A DNA stretch of 52,246 bases from an uncultured Synechococcaceae cyanobacterium (GTDB lineage: Bacteria > Cyanobacteriota > Cyanobacteriia > PCC-6307 > Cyanobiaceae), in the NCBI GenBank assembly GCA_902570945.1, contig CACGAJ010000007.1, forward strand, positions 1-52,246, read 5' to 3'. Shown here one piece after another: positions 21,709-32,804 of the stretch; position 1 is the first letter of the stretch; every line of letters begins with the position of its first letter. The position numbers and the translations under genes are program-made. The notes beneath the pieces were generated by a model, which worked only from the letters and a program-made list of their open reading frames with translations, ran no database searches and was not told where the DNA came from.

Positions 21709-22332
21709 ATGAAAGAACAAAATCAAACAAAGTCAACCAATATAAAGTGGCACAATTTAACTATCGATAGAGAAAAGTTAGAGAAAATGAGAGGTCATAA
21801 AGGTATGGTTATCTGGTTTACAGGTTTATCTGGTTCTGGTAAAAGTACTTTGGCCAACGCTTTAAATGAAGTTTTACACTTAGATGGTTTTTCGACTTAT
21901 GTGTTGGATGGAGATAATATTAGACACGGTTTATGTAAAGATCTTGGTTTTTCGGATGAAGATAGAGAAGAAAATATAAGAAGAATTGGCGAAGTTGCGA
22001 ATTTATTTATGAATGCTGGGATAATAACTATTACAGCATTCGTTTCGCCATTTATTAGCGATAGAGATAAGGTGAGAAAAATTATTGGATCTAAGGATTT
22101 TATTGAAGTTTATTGTGCTGCTGATATCACAGTTTGCGAAAATAGGGATACTAAAGGTCTTTATAAGAAAGCTCGTTTGGGTGAAATTAAGGAATTCACA
22201 GGGATTTCTAGTCCATATGAAGCTCCTTTTAATCCCGAAATTGTTGTTGATACAGGTTCGTTAGATTTAAATGATTCCGTTGAAAAAATTATTTACTACC
22301 TTAAAAAAGAAAACTTTCTTAACAAGTCCTAA
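21709..22332 (+). CDS. cysC: Adenylylsulfate kinase
   Basis: 207 aa; Walker A TGLSGSGKSTLANAL, VLDGDNIRHGLCKDLGFSDEDREENIRRIGEVA. Confidence 0.96.
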   Translation: MKEQNQTKSTNIKWHNLTIDREKLEKMRGHKGMVIWFTGLSGSGKSTLANALNEVLHLDGFSTYVLDGDNIRHGLCKDLGFSDEDREENIRRIGEVANLFMNAGIITITAFVSPFISDRDKVRKIIGSKDFIEVYCAADITVCENRDTKGLYKKARLGEIKEFTGISSPYEAPFNPEIVVDTGSLDLNDSVEKIIYYLKKENFLNKS

Positions 22333-22347
22333 TAGAAAAATATTAGT

Positions 22348-22884
22348 TTATTTATTTTGAAGATAATTGTCAGGTCCAATATTTGATAACTTACTATTTT
22401 TAGTTCTTACCTGTGAATGGAGATTTTCTCTGAATTCTTTCAAATTTTTCTTTATGGATTCATCAAATAAACTGATCATCTCTATTGCCAATAATCCAGC
22501 ATTCTGACCTCCATTAATTGCAACTGTTGCAACTGGAATTCCAGCGGGCATTTGAACGATTGATAAAAGAGAGTCAATCCCCTTAAGTGTCTTACTCTCT
22601 ACTGGTACGCCAATTACAGGAATGCAAGTTATGGATGCCAGCATTCCTGGAAGATGAGCAGCACCACCAGCACCAGCAATTATTACTTTTATGTTTTCTG
22701 ATTCTGCATTTTTTGCATATTCCATCATTTCAATAGGTGTTCGATGTGCAGAAAGTATACAAACTTCAGTTTTTATTCCAAATTCTTTTAAAATATCTAT
22801 GGCTGGTTTCAATGTTTTGAGATCTGAATCACTACCCATTACGACAGCAATCTTATAAATATCTTTAGAATTCAATTCTGACAA
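22348..22884 (-). CDS. purE: 5-(carboxyamino)imidazole ribonucleotide mutase
   Basis: 178 aa; VVMGSDSDLKT, SAHRTPIEM, AGAGGAAHLPGMLAS. Confidence 0.96.
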   Translation of the reverse strand: MSELNSKDIYKIAVVMGSDSDLKTLKPAIDILKEFGIKTEVCILSAHRTPIEMMEYAKNAESENIKVIIAGAGGAAHLPGMLASITCIPVIGVPVESKTLKGIDSLLSIVQMPAGIPVATVAINGGQNAGLLAIEMISLFDESIKKNLKEFRENLHSQVRTKNSKLSNIGPDNYLQNK

Positions 22885-22910
22885 AATAACAAATCAATTC
22901 TTTCCCATAA

Positions 22911-22934
22911 TGGCGTGCAATTAATTTGGCGCCA
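22911..22934. promoter_or_regulatory. GC-rich repeat/palindrome between purE and chlM
   Basis: TGGCG (22911-22915) 16 bp upstream of the palindrome TGGCGCCA (22927-22934). Confidence 0.35.
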
Positions 22935-22973
22935 GTTAGTTAGTATAAAAAGAATAAATTTTCATAGAATATT

Positions 22974-23675
22974 ATGACGTCAAATAAGATTATCGAAAAA
23001 AGTGAAGTAAGAGAGTATTTTAATGGTACTGGCTTTGAAAGATGGAATAAAATTTACAGCAAATCTGATGAAATTAATACAGTTCAGAAAAATATTAGGA
23101 AAGGACATCAAAAAACTGTAGATGATGTAGTCTCATACATTAAAAATTATCATGAACTAACAAAAAAAAGTTATTGTGATGCAGGCTGTGGTGTAGGAAG
23201 TCTTTCCATACCTTTATTAAGACTCGGTATAAAAGAACTACAGGTGAGCGATATTTCATCTGAAATGATTAAAGAAACAAAAAAACGCATTAATGAATTA
23301 GGTTTGAATCAAGGCAAAATCAAATATGAAGTCTGTGATCTGGAAAAATTAAAAGGATTATTTGATGTTGTAGTTTGTTTGGATGTATTTATTCATTATC
23401 CTCAACCGGTCGCAGAAGAAATGGTTCAACATCTATGCGATTTAAGCAAAGAAAAACTAATCGTTAGCTTTGCTCCCTATACACCAGTTCTTGCTGTTCT
23501 AAAAAATATTGGAAAATTATTTCCTGGGCCAAGTAAAACTACAAGGGCATATACATTAAAAGAAAAGGGTATTATTAATGCTGCTAAAGAAAGAGGATTT
23601 AAAGTTGTTAAAAAGAAATTAAATCAAGCTCCTTTTTATTTTTCAAAACTAATTGAATTCCAAAAAATTAAATAA
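22974..23675 (+). CDS. chlM: Mg-protoporphyrin IX methyltransferase
   Basis: 233 aa; EVREYFNGTGFERWNKIYS, CDAGCGVGSLSIPLLRLG. Confidence 0.94.
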   Translation: MTSNKIIEKSEVREYFNGTGFERWNKIYSKSDEINTVQKNIRKGHQKTVDDVVSYIKNYHELTKKSYCDAGCGVGSLSIPLLRLGIKELQVSDISSEMIKETKKRINELGLNQGKIKYEVCDLEKLKGLFDVVVCLDVFIHYPQPVAEEMVQHLCDLSKEKLIVSFAPYTPVLAVLKNIGKLFPGPSKTTRAYTLKEKGIINAAKERGFKVVKKKLNQAPFYFSKLIEFQKIK

Positions 23676-23676
23676 T

Positions 23677-24405
23677 TTATTTTACTAAATGATTTTCAAG
23701 TGCATAACGAACTAATTCTGTTCGGCTAGATGTACCTGTCTTGATAAAAAGTCTACTTACATATTTCTCAACATTTCTAATAGATGTTTCAAGCTTTCTA
23801 GCAATTTCCTTGTTCATCAGTCCTTCTGCTACTAGTTGAAGCACACTTGCTTCTCTGGGAGTAAAACTAGGAAGATTTATTTTATTTTCTGGATTAGTAT
23901 GGTTTTGGTCTGTGAGCATAGATTTTATTTCAGTAATTTGTTTTGCCATTTTGCTTACGTCAATATCTGCAAATCGTGCCGCTTCTTTTAATAGTCGTTC
24001 TTGTCTGTTGATTACATTTTTAACTCTTGCAGCTAATTCATCGGGATCGAAAGGTTTGGAAATATAATCATCAACTCCTGCAAGATAACCTTCTGTTCTA
24101 TCTAAGGTCATTCCTTTTGCAGTTAGAAAAATAACTGGAGTTCCTCCTAATTTTTCATCCTCTCTAATTTTTTCTAATAAATCATAACCGTTGGCTCGTG
24201 GCATCATAACATCGCTAATTATCAAATCGGGGAAAATTGTTTGAGCTTTTTCCCAACCATCCTCGCCATCAACTGCAATAAATATTTCAAAGCCTTCATC
24301 TTCTAGAAATGTTTTAACAGCTGTTCTTAGACCAGGCTCATCATCAACTAATAAAATTCTTGATTTTCTTACCGGTTCATTATTTATTTGATTAATTTCA
24401 TTCAT
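23677..24405 (-). CDS. NarL/LuxR-type response regulator
   Basis: 242 aa; receiver domain (LLVDDEPGLRTAVKTFLEDEGF, PDLIISDVMMPRANGYDLL) and C-terminal LuxR HTH; no kinase adjacent. Confidence 0.93.
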   Translation of the reverse strand: MNEINQINNEPVRKSRILLVDDEPGLRTAVKTFLEDEGFEIFIAVDGEDGWEKAQTIFPDLIISDVMMPRANGYDLLEKIREDEKLGGTPVIFLTAKGMTLDRTEGYLAGVDDYISKPFDPDELAARVKNVINRQERLLKEAARFADIDVSKMAKQITEIKSMLTDQNHTNPENKINLPSFTPREASVLQLVAEGLMNKEIARKLETSIRNVEKYVSRLFIKTGTSSRTELVRYALENHLVK

Positions 24406-24464
24406 TTTTTAAATTCTTAAATTTGATTTTCTAGTAATAAACAGAATTTTATATACTAAACATA

Positions 24465-25610
24465 ATGCTTTCAACTCCCATACTACTAGACTATCAATCT
24501 TCAACTCCTTGCTCTAAAGATGTTGTTGATTCTATGAAACCTTTTTGGAGTGAGATATTTTCTAACCCTGCAAGCAAATCTAATTTGGCGGGGATTAACG
24601 CAAGCGCTATATTGGAAGCCTCAAGAGAAAAAATAGAACAAAATTTATTTCTTAAGAATAAAAAAGTTATTTTTACAAGCGGGGCAACTGAATCTAATAA
24701 CTTAGCCTTATTAGGGTTTGCTAGAAATTACTATAAAAAAACAGGAAATTATGGACATATTATTACCTTAAAAACAGAGCATAAAGCTGTTTTGGAGCCC
24801 CTAAACCAACTAAAAAAAGAGGGATTTATGGTTACAGAAATTAATCCTGAGAAAGATGGCTTAATTTCAGAAGAAAAATTCAAAAAAAATATAAAAGAAG
24901 ATACATTTCTGGTGAGTGTTATGTTGGCAAATAATGAAATAGGAGTTATCCAGCCTGTAGAGAATATTTCAAAGATTTGTAAATCGCGAGGAATAACTTT
25001 TCACTCTGATTTTGCGCAATGTTTGGGTTATATCGAGTTAGACAATCTTTTATCAGATGTAAATATGATAACGATGAGTTCTCACAAAATATATGGTCCT
25101 AAAGGGATAGGACTTCTTTTGATTGATGAAGAAATGAATCTTGAGCCTTTAATTGTTGGAGGAGGTCAGGAATATGGTCTCAGGTCTGGTACATTACCTC
25201 TTCCTTTAGTAGTTGGCTTTGCTAAAGCAATAGAGATAGCAGTTTTTAATCAAAAAAATAATGCTGAGAAATTACTTTTGCATAGAAATACCCTTTTAGA
25301 GGGTTTGTTAGAAAATAATTCTGGTTTATTAATTAATGGCTCCATAGAAAAAAGATTACCTCACAATTTAAATTTGACTGTATTGGATTTAAACGGAGCA
25401 AAGTTTCATAAACTTTTAAAATCTAAAATAATTTGTTCTAGTGGATCAGCATGTAGTAATGGTGAACCATCTCATGTTTTACTAGCCTTAGGTAGATCTT
25501 TTAAAGAAGCAGAATCTTCAATAAGGTTAAGTATTGGATTAAGCACTAATTCAAAAGATATAAAACAAGCAATTAATATTCTTACAAATACGATCAGATC
25601 ATTACGCTAG
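24465..25610 (+). CDS. Cysteine desulfurase (NifS/IscS-like)
   Basis: 381 aa; YQSSTPCSKDVVDSMKPF, TSGATESNNLALLG, SSHKIYGPKGIGLL, CSSGSACSNGE. Confidence 0.93.
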   Translation: MLSTPILLDYQSSTPCSKDVVDSMKPFWSEIFSNPASKSNLAGINASAILEASREKIEQNLFLKNKKVIFTSGATESNNLALLGFARNYYKKTGNYGHIITLKTEHKAVLEPLNQLKKEGFMVTEINPEKDGLISEEKFKKNIKEDTFLVSVMLANNEIGVIQPVENISKICKSRGITFHSDFAQCLGYIELDNLLSDVNMITMSSHKIYGPKGIGLLLIDEEMNLEPLIVGGGQEYGLRSGTLPLPLVVGFAKAIEIAVFNQKNNAEKLLLHRNTLLEGLLENNSGLLINGSIEKRLPHNLNLTVLDLNGAKFHKLLKSKIICSSGSACSNGEPSHVLLALGRSFKEAESSIRLSIGLSTNSKDIKQAINILTNTIRSLR

Positions 25611-25623
25611 AAATTAATGGCTT

Positions 25624-26526
25624 TTATTTTAATTGAGCAATTCTTAATTTTCCACTTCTAGCTCTTTTATTGAGTTCGACTTCTTGTTCGGAAGGAGTTA
25701 TTGGCTTTTTTGTCAGGTTTTTTAGTCTTTGATCATTCTTAAAAGAATTTTTAACTAACCTATCCTCCAGGGAATGAAAACTAATTATAGAAATAATACC
25801 TCCTGGCAAAATCCATTCAGGGACAACTTGCAAAAATTTTTCTAATACTTCAATTTCTTTATTGACAGCAATTCTTAGTGCCTGAAATGTTCTTGTTGCT
25901 GGGTGTATTTTTTTATATCTTTGTTTTGGTGGAAAGCAGCCTGCAATAGAATAGGCTAATTCTTTTGTCCCAGAATATTTCCCATTTTCCTTCAAATCCA
26001 TTTTTATTTTCCTAGCAATCTTTCTTGATAATCTCTCTTCTCCATATTTATAAATTAGGTTAGCTAGATCTTTTTCATTTAAAGCCTCAATTAATTTCTC
26101 TGCATCAACCTCTAGAAAAGGATTCATGCGCATATCAAGCGGACCATCTTTTTGGAAACTAAATCCTCTTTTAGGGTCATCAATTTGGTTGCTATTTACT
26201 CCAAGATCTGCAATCACAAAAGAAACTTTTTCTTTTGGCATAAAATCCGCAAAATTTGTAGCCCTAATATCAAGCCTATTTTTAAATTCATCAAGTTTTT
26301 TTGATGCTGATTTTCTTGCGAATGGATCTTGATCAAGTCCAATTATATTTAAATCCGAATATTTTCTCAATAAATGATAAGAGTGCCCGCCTCCGCCTAA
26401 AGTTGCGTCTATTCCTTTAAGTTGGTTGTTATGGATTAATGGGTAATGCTCTAATGAGGCCATAATCTCATCTGTCATAACTGATTTATGATTGAAAAAA
26501 GATGAATCAGATAGGTCAGTTTGCAT
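25624..26526 (-). CDS. rsmH: 16S rRNA (cytosine(1402)-N4)-methyltransferase
   Basis: 300 aa; GIDATLGGGGHSYHLL, DLGVNSNQIDDPKRGFSF, RTFQALRIAVNKE. Confidence 0.95.
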   Translation of the reverse strand: MQTDLSDSSFFNHKSVMTDEIMASLEHYPLIHNNQLKGIDATLGGGGHSYHLLRKYSDLNIIGLDQDPFARKSASKKLDEFKNRLDIRATNFADFMPKEKVSFVIADLGVNSNQIDDPKRGFSFQKDGPLDMRMNPFLEVDAEKLIEALNEKDLANLIYKYGEERLSRKIARKIKMDLKENGKYSGTKELAYSIAGCFPPKQRYKKIHPATRTFQALRIAVNKEIEVLEKFLQVVPEWILPGGIISIISFHSLEDRLVKNSFKNDQRLKNLTKKPITPSEQEVELNKRARSGKLRIAQLK

Positions 26527-26564
26527 AACTTTCGACTAAGATTTATTTAGAAGTTAAATTTCGA

Positions 26565-27752
26565 ATGGCTCAACTAGAGACTAGAACAGAACCAATGGTG
26601 GTCAATTTTGGCCCTCACCATCCCTCAATGCATGGGGTTTTAAGGTTAGTTGTAACTCTTGATGGTGAGAATGTCATTGATTGTGAGCCAGTAATTGGAT
26701 ATTTACACAGAGGAATGGAAAAGATAGCTGAAAATAGGACAAATGTAATGTATGTACCTTATGTAAGCAGAATGGATTATGCAGCAGGAATGTTTTATGA
26801 AGCTATTGTAGTAAATGCTCCTGAAAGATTAGCTAATATTCCAGTTCCTAAAAGAGCTAGTTACATCAGAGTTCTAATGCTAGAACTCAATCGTATTGCT
26901 AATCATCTTTTGTGGCTCGGTCCCTTTTTAGCAGACGTAGGAGCTCAAACTCCATTTTTCTATATTTTTAGAGAAAGAGAAATGATATATGATCTCTGGG
27001 AAGCTGCTACTGGACAGAGGCTGATAAATAATAATTTCTTTAGGATAGGTGGTGTCGCATGTGATCTTCCATACGGATGGTTAGAAAAATGTATAGACTT
27101 TTGTGATTGGTTTGGACCTAAGATTGATGAATACGAAAAATTAATCACAAATAATCCAATTTTTAGAAAAAGAATTGAAGGTCTGGGAACAATACAAAGA
27201 GACCAGGCAATTAATTGGTCTTTGTCTGGGCCAATGCTTAGAGCTTCTGGAGTTTCCTGGGATTTAAGGAAAGTCGATAGTTATGAATGTTATGACGATT
27301 TTGATTGGCAGATTGCTTCAGAAAAAGAAGGAGATTGTTATGCGAGATATCGAGTGAGAGTCGAAGAGATGAGGCAATCACTAAGTATCATTCGCCAAGC
27401 CTGTAAAATGATTCCAGGAGGTCCAACAGAAAATTTGGAAGCTCATAGAATGGCGACTGAAGATAAGAAAAGTGAAATATTTGGTATGGACTATCAATAT
27501 GTAGCTAAGAAGGTTGCTCCAACTTTTAAAATTCCTAACGGAGAATTGTATACAAGATTAGAGTCCGGTAAAGGAGAAATAGGTGTATTCATTCAGGGAA
27601 ATAATGAAGTTACCCCATGGAGATTTAAAATCAGAGCAGCTGATTTAAATAATCTGCAAATATTGCCTCATATTCTTAAAGGTGCCAAAATCGCTGATAT
27701 TATGGCAATTCTTGGCTCAATAGATGTGATTATGGGATCTGTTGATAGATAA
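26565..27752 (+). CDS. ndhH: NAD(P)H-quinone oxidoreductase subunit H
   Basis: 395 aa; [48 protein letters not shown]-terminus. Confidence 0.97.
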   Translation: MAQLETRTEPMVVNFGPHHPSMHGVLRLVVTLDGENVIDCEPVIGYLHRGMEKIAENRTNVMYVPYVSRMDYAAGMFYEAIVVNAPERLANIPVPKRASYIRVLMLELNRIANHLLWLGPFLADVGAQTPFFYIFREREMIYDLWEAATGQRLINNNFFRIGGVACDLPYGWLEKCIDFCDWFGPKIDEYEKLITNNPIFRKRIEGLGTIQRDQAINWSLSGPMLRASGVSWDLRKVDSYECYDDFDWQIASEKEGDCYARYRVRVEEMRQSLSIIRQACKMIPGGPTENLEAHRMATEDKKSEIFGMDYQYVAKKVAPTFKIPNGELYTRLESGKGEIGVFIQGNNEVTPWRFKIRAADLNNLQILPHILKGAKIADIMAILGSIDVIMGSVDR

Positions 27753-28214
<462 letters not shown>

Positions 28215-29426
28215 TTATTTTTTAAATTTATAGTTAGTTTTTTCTGCAATGGTATTTTTTTTAACAATCCACTTTTCAGGTTTTTCATGTTTAGGCCAAC
28301 TTTGAGAAAATTTTTTTAATAAATCTAATGAATTTTCAATATTTTTATGATTTGTATTTTCTTTATATTCCACAATTATTTTAATTTTATTTCCCCATAA
28401 TTTGTCGGACACTTTTGAAATATTGAATTTATTAATTGGGATATTTTTTTTCATAATGAATTCATTTAGTCGTGATTCAATTACTTTTGGGAAAACGATT
28501 TCTCCTCCTGAATCAAAAGCGTTATCACTTCTTCCAAGAAAGTTTAAATATAAAGAATTATTTATTTGATTAATTTCACCTAAATCACCGGTTTGCCACC
28601 ACCCATTTTTATTTTTGAAATTTTCAGTTTTTGAAGCGTCTTTTATTTCGATTCCAATTCTAGCTGATTTTATCTCGATTAATCCTTGTTTGTTTATTCT
28701 GATTTTTGTATCAGGTAGTATTTCTCCAACATTTTTAAAACCCATTAAGAATTCTTTAGGTTTTAAACTCGAAACCATTGCTGCTGTTTCAGTTGAGCCG
28801 TAACAAGGTGCTAATTTTATCTTTTCTTCTATACATTGTTCTGCAGTTTCCCTTGAAATTGAAGCTCCACCAATCCAAATTAGATCAAAAATTTTTAGCC
28901 AACTAATACCATCTTCTTGAGCTAAAAGTCTTTTTAATTGGGTAGGTACTAATGATGTAATCAAGTGTTTTTTGTTTTTTTTAGATTTAATTGTAAAAAG
29001 TAAAAGTTCTCGAGTTTTTTTAATTAAATTTGGAGAAATATTAATACAATCACATCCCCAAGTTTGACTTCTAAAAATTGGCATTAATCCACTTATATGG
29101 TTCAGGGGTAAAGTATTTAAAATTAAGCATTTTTGCAGTTCAAATCCTTGCTCAATTAGCCATTGACCTGATGTAGCTGCAGATAATTTAATATTGTTCA
29201 AATGGTGAAAACATTGTCTCGGTTTTCCAGAACTTCCACTACTGTTTAAGATAATTGCTGGCCCATTTTCAGTAATTGAATCTAATACATCTTCGTCTTC
29301 ATAAAATTTGTTTTTTACATAAATAATTTTATTCTCTCTAATTTTTTCAAGAATTTTCTTTACAGATTGAGTTTCGTTATTTTCAACTTCAATAGTATGA
29401 ATTTTATTTTTCATAGGAGATCCCAT
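28215..29426 (-). CDS. menE: O-succinylbenzoate-CoA ligase
   Basis: 403 aa AMP-binding; NSSGSSGKPRQCFHH, YGSTETAAMVS, GWWQTGDLG; in men cluster. Confidence 0.88.
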   Translation of the reverse strand: MGSPMKNKIHTIEVENNETQSVKKILEKIRENKIIYVKNKFYEDEDVLDSITENGPAIILNSSGSSGKPRQCFHHLNNIKLSAATSGQWLIEQGFELQKCLILNTLPLNHISGLMPIFRSQTWGCDCINISPNLIKKTRELLLFTIKSKKNKKHLITSLVPTQLKRLLAQEDGISWLKIFDLIWIGGASISRETAEQCIEEKIKLAPCYGSTETAAMVSSLKPKEFLMGFKNVGEILPDTKIRINKQGLIEIKSARIGIEIKDASKTENFKNKNGWWQTGDLGEINQINNSLYLNFLGRSDNAFDSGGEIVFPKVIESRLNEFIMKKNIPINKFNISKVSDKLWGNKIKIIVEYKENTNHKNIENSLDLLKKFSQSWPKHEKPEKWIVKKNTIAEKTNYKFKK

Positions 29427-30376
29427 ATCTTTTTTGCTTCATTTAAAAATAGAAACGAATTAGGGAAATTATTCATGGCTAAACCAGGAACTTTTGGAGT
29501 TGGTCCTTGTAATTGTAGAGACGATAAATGATAAAGCCATCTCTTCCCTATACCAGTTTCAAATGAGGTACTTATAGATATTAAAGCTTTTTTATTTTCT
29601 AATTCTCTTAAAAGCTTAACTGGATTTTTTTCTTGAGAAGGCCTTCGAATTTGCCAACCTTTCCACTCATCAATCAAAGTTGGAAATTTTAAAAGTGATT
29701 CGTCTAAGGCTATAGGGATTTTTTTGTTGAGTTCTGTCAGTCCATCAATATCATCAACACAGAGAGGTTGTTCTAACCAATCTATATTTTCGATATCCTT
29801 CAACATATCAGCCCATCTATTAGCTATCTCTCTTCCCCAAGAACCATTAGCATCTATTCTTAACTTAATATTATTCCCTATTTGGCTTAAAATTTCTTCT
29901 AAAGTTGCTTCTTCCTCATGGTTATTTTTTAATGCTACTTTCCATTTTATAGTTACTGATTTTTCAATATTAGATTGTCTTTTTTTAATTTCATTTAGAT
30001 CTGAAATTACATTTTCAGGATTTAACAGTATGGCTGTTTTATCAATTTCATCAAAGTAATAGTTTTCTTTAAAAATTATTCTTCCATTTATCTCAGCTAA
30101 TGCAGAATTTATTGCAGATTGAATGCATGGGTGAAAAATATTTATTTGCTTAGATAAACTATTTACTTCTACACACTCAGGGATCATATCTAGTTGTTTC
30201 GAACACTTTTTTAAGTCTTCTTCTGGAAGTGGTGATACTTCTCCAAACCCAATTTTTTTATCATTGCTTATCAATTTAATTATCCAACCCGATTTTGTAA
30301 GGTACGTGGTTTTAGAATTTTTTAATTTGGTGGGTAACTTGAAGCTATAAGATTTTCTTTTAAATATTAATTTCAT
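29411..30376 (-). CDS. menC: o-succinylbenzoate synthase
   Basis: 321 aa enolase-superfamily; LRIDANGSWGREIANRWAD, EQPLC.DD, ALDESL. Confidence 0.88.
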   Translation of the reverse strand: MKLIFKRKSYSFKLPTKLKNSKTTYLTKSGWIIKLISNDKKIGFGEVSPLPEEDLKKCSKQLDMIPECVEVNSLSKQINIFHPCIQSAINSALAEINGRIIFKENYYFDEIDKTAILLNPENVISDLNEIKKRQSNIEKSVTIKWKVALKNNHEEEATLEEILSQIGNNIKLRIDANGSWGREIANRWADMLKDIENIDWLEQPLCVDDIDGLTELNKKIPIALDESLLKFPTLIDEWKGWQIRRPSQEKNPVKLLRELENKKALISISTSFETGIGKRWLYHLSSLQLQGPTPKVPGLAMNNFPNSFLFLNEAKKIWDLL

Positions 30377-31290
30377 TTATTAAGCAAGTAATTAAATATT
30401 AATCCTGTGATTAAGCCAACTCCATTAAGAGTTTGAAATTTTATTGCGACGAATTTGGAGTTTTTTGTTGCAGAAGGTTTTTTATATGAAGATTTTAATA
30501 AATTTATAAGTCTTATTGCTTGAGGAAAACTAATCAAATAAAAGATACAAAACACTGGAATAAATCCAGTAAATATAGTTAAAAGTTGAAAAATATATAT
30601 CGTAAAAATTATCCAAGGCACAAATTGAGAACCTTTTTTTGCCCCTAGGCGAACTAAAGGTGAATTTTTCCCATGCTTTTTATCTTCAGAAATTTGATGA
30701 AAATGAGAACAAAATAATACAAGAGTTGTTGCCAAGGAAGGTCCTGAACCAAGTAATAAAGAAACTTTCCAGGGAATATCTTCGAAGTAAATATTAGATG
30801 GATTTAACGCAATTAGGACTGCAGAGTAAGCAAAAGGTCCAAATGCAAGCCAGCATAATGGTTCGCCTAAACCTTGATAGCCAAATCTAAAAGGTGGTCC
30901 TTGATATAAATATCCTAAGAAGCAGCAGGCTGCCACCAATATTAAAATGTTTATACTTGTTGATAATGAAATAATTGAAATTATTAATAAACCAATAACT
31001 AAAGATGTATATGCAATAAATAAAATTATTTTTTTATTTTTTACAAGATTTACAATTGAATGGAATTTAAATTCATCGATTCCTGTTTCTGCGTCGAATA
31101 AATCATTAGTTAGGTTTTCCCAAAGTAATATAAAAATTGCAGCTAAAGTAAATGCAATCAAATTATAAATTTTTACCTTTTCATATTCATTGAGTATATA
31201 AGCCCCTGTTATTAAAACCGGAAGTATGGCAACAGAATAAAGAGGCCATTTTATCGCTTGTTTCCATAATTTTTTTTTATCTTCGTCCAT
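30373..31290 (-). CDS. menA: 1,4-dihydroxy-2-naphthoate phytyl/polyprenyltransferase
   Basis: 305 aa multi-TM UbiA-type; NLTNDLFDAETGIDEFK, RFGYQGLGEPLCWLAFGPFA. Confidence 0.93.
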   Translation of the reverse strand: MDEDKKKLWKQAIKWPLYSVAILPVLITGAYILNEYEKVKIYNLIAFTLAAIFILLWENLTNDLFDAETGIDEFKFHSIVNLVKNKKIILFIAYTSLVIGLLIISIISLSTSINILILVAACCFLGYLYQGPPFRFGYQGLGEPLCWLAFGPFAYSAVLIALNPSNIYFEDIPWKVSLLLGSGPSLATTLVLFCSHFHQISEDKKHGKNSPLVRLGAKKGSQFVPWIIFTIYIFQLLTIFTGFIPVFCIFYLISFPQAIRLINLLKSSYKKPSATKNSKFVAIKFQTLNGVGLITGLIFNYLLNK

Positions 31291-31322
31291 TTTGATTTAA
31301 CTCATAAAATTCGATCATTAAT

Positions 31323-31351
31323 AAATGTAGTTTATAAATTGAGTTACATTT
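31323..31351. promoter_or_regulatory. Inverted repeat in the menA / menF divergent promoter
   Basis: AAATGTA-N15-TACATTT. Confidence 0.35.
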
Positions 31352-31391
31352 TTTACTTTATTGCATGATTTTTAGTTATTTTCAATAAGTA

Positions 31392-32804
31392 ATGAAAAAT
31401 GATTTAAACTTAACAGATTTTTTAAAAGATGTATTTTCTTCTTTCGATAAGAAAGTGGAGAATTCTGGATTAGTAAGTATTTGTGTTGAGATTCCTTGTA
31501 TCGATTTATTACAAGTATATCAATTGTTTATAAATAAATATCCGTTTTCTTCATTTTGGGAGGAATCTAATGGTATTTCATATATTGCTTTTGAGAAATG
31601 TAAATATATTACTTTGGATGGTCCAAAAAGATTTGATTTGGCAAAAGAGTTTAATTCTGAGAATTTTAAAAATTTAATTAACTTAACTAATGAATCACAT
31701 AATTCTGCACTTTCAAAAATAATTTATTTATTTTCTTTTTCTGAAAACTTGAATAATAAGAATTTATCTTCTGATGTCCCTAGTTTGGAAGCTATCTTAC
31801 CAAAAATATTAATTATTAAAAGTAAAAAGAATTGCTGGTTAAGAATCAATGGTCATGTTGAGGGTAAATCATCATTAAGAACATTAATTGAAGAAATATG
31901 GACAATTAGAAATCAAGTTATTAATTCTGGCTCAGAATTAATAAAATCATCTGGCTTAAATACTAGTTTTGATTTACCTATTATTGATAATTTCTTGCAC
32001 TCCTTAGAAACTTCTAATACAAGTTTGAAAAAAGTAGTAAATAGAGGAATTCAATTAGTAGAAAAAGGAATTCTCGAAAAGATAGTTTTAGCGAATAGGA
32101 TTAAAATAAAATTTAAAAATAAATTAGATTTAATAGAAATTTTAAAAAGATTAAAAAAGAATCATCCAAATACATGCAGATACGTTTGGAAAAGAAATAG
32201 CAAGGATATTTTGTTTGGAGCATCTCCAGAAAAATTATTTTCTTTTACTAAACCTAATTTAACTTTGGAGGCTCTTGCCGGAACTATCTCTACTAATTCA
32301 AATTTTAAGAAACTACTAAAAAGTACTAAAGACTTAAAGGAACATAATTACGTAATACATTATTTGATTAAATGTTTAGAAGTTTCAAAAATAAAAAACT
32401 TTAAAAAAAGTGATATCAAGGTAAATTCATTTGGAGATATTTCTCATTTGCAAACACTCATTTTCTCTAAAGTTGAAAATATATGTCCTTTTGAATTGCT
32501 TAAAAACTTACATCCATCTCCGGCTGTTTGTGGTTACCCAAAAAATGCAGCATTGGATTGGATAAACACTCTTGAGTCTTTTCCTAGAGGAAATTATGCT
32601 TCTCCAATGGGTTGGGTTGATTCATCAGGAAATGCTTCATTTCTTTTAGCAATAAGAGGAGCTAGATATATTGAAGAAAATATTGAATTTACTGCCGGTT
32701 CAGGTATAGTTTCAGGCTCCGTTTTAGAGAAAGAAATAGATGAGATTAAATTAAAATTTGAATCTATAGTAAAACAAATATTTTTCGCTAAAAGTCCTAG
32801 ATAA
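31392..32804 (+). CDS. menF: Isochorismate synthase
   Basis: 470 aa chorismate-binding; [58 protein letters not shown]. Confidence 0.93.
   Translation: MKNDLNLTDFLKDVFSSFDKKVENSGLVSICVEIPCIDLLQVYQLFINKYPFSSFWEESNGISYIAFEKCKYITLDGPKRFDLAKEFNSENFKNLINLTNESHNSALSKIIYLFSFSENLNNKNLSSDVPSLEAILPKILIIKSKKNCWLRINGHVEGKSSLRTLIEEIWTIRNQVINSGSELIKSSGLNTSFDLPIIDNFLHSLETSNTSLKKVVNRGIQLVEKGILEKIVLANRIKIKFKNKLDLIEILKRLKKNHPNTCRYVWKRNSKDILFGASPEKLFSFTKPNLTLEALAGTISTNSNFKKLLKSTKDLKEHNYVIHYLIKCLEVSKIKNFKKSDIKVNSFGDISHLQTLIFSKVENICPFELLKNLHPSPAVCGYPKNAALDWINTLESFPRGNYASPMGWVDSSGNASFLLAIRGARYIEENIEFTAGSGIVSGSVLEKEIDEIKLKFESIVKQIFFAKSPR

Noticed and set aside
29724-30059. 111-aa plus-strand ORF opposite menC
   Set aside because: Antisense shadow ORF; Ser/Leu-rich composition typical of reverse reading
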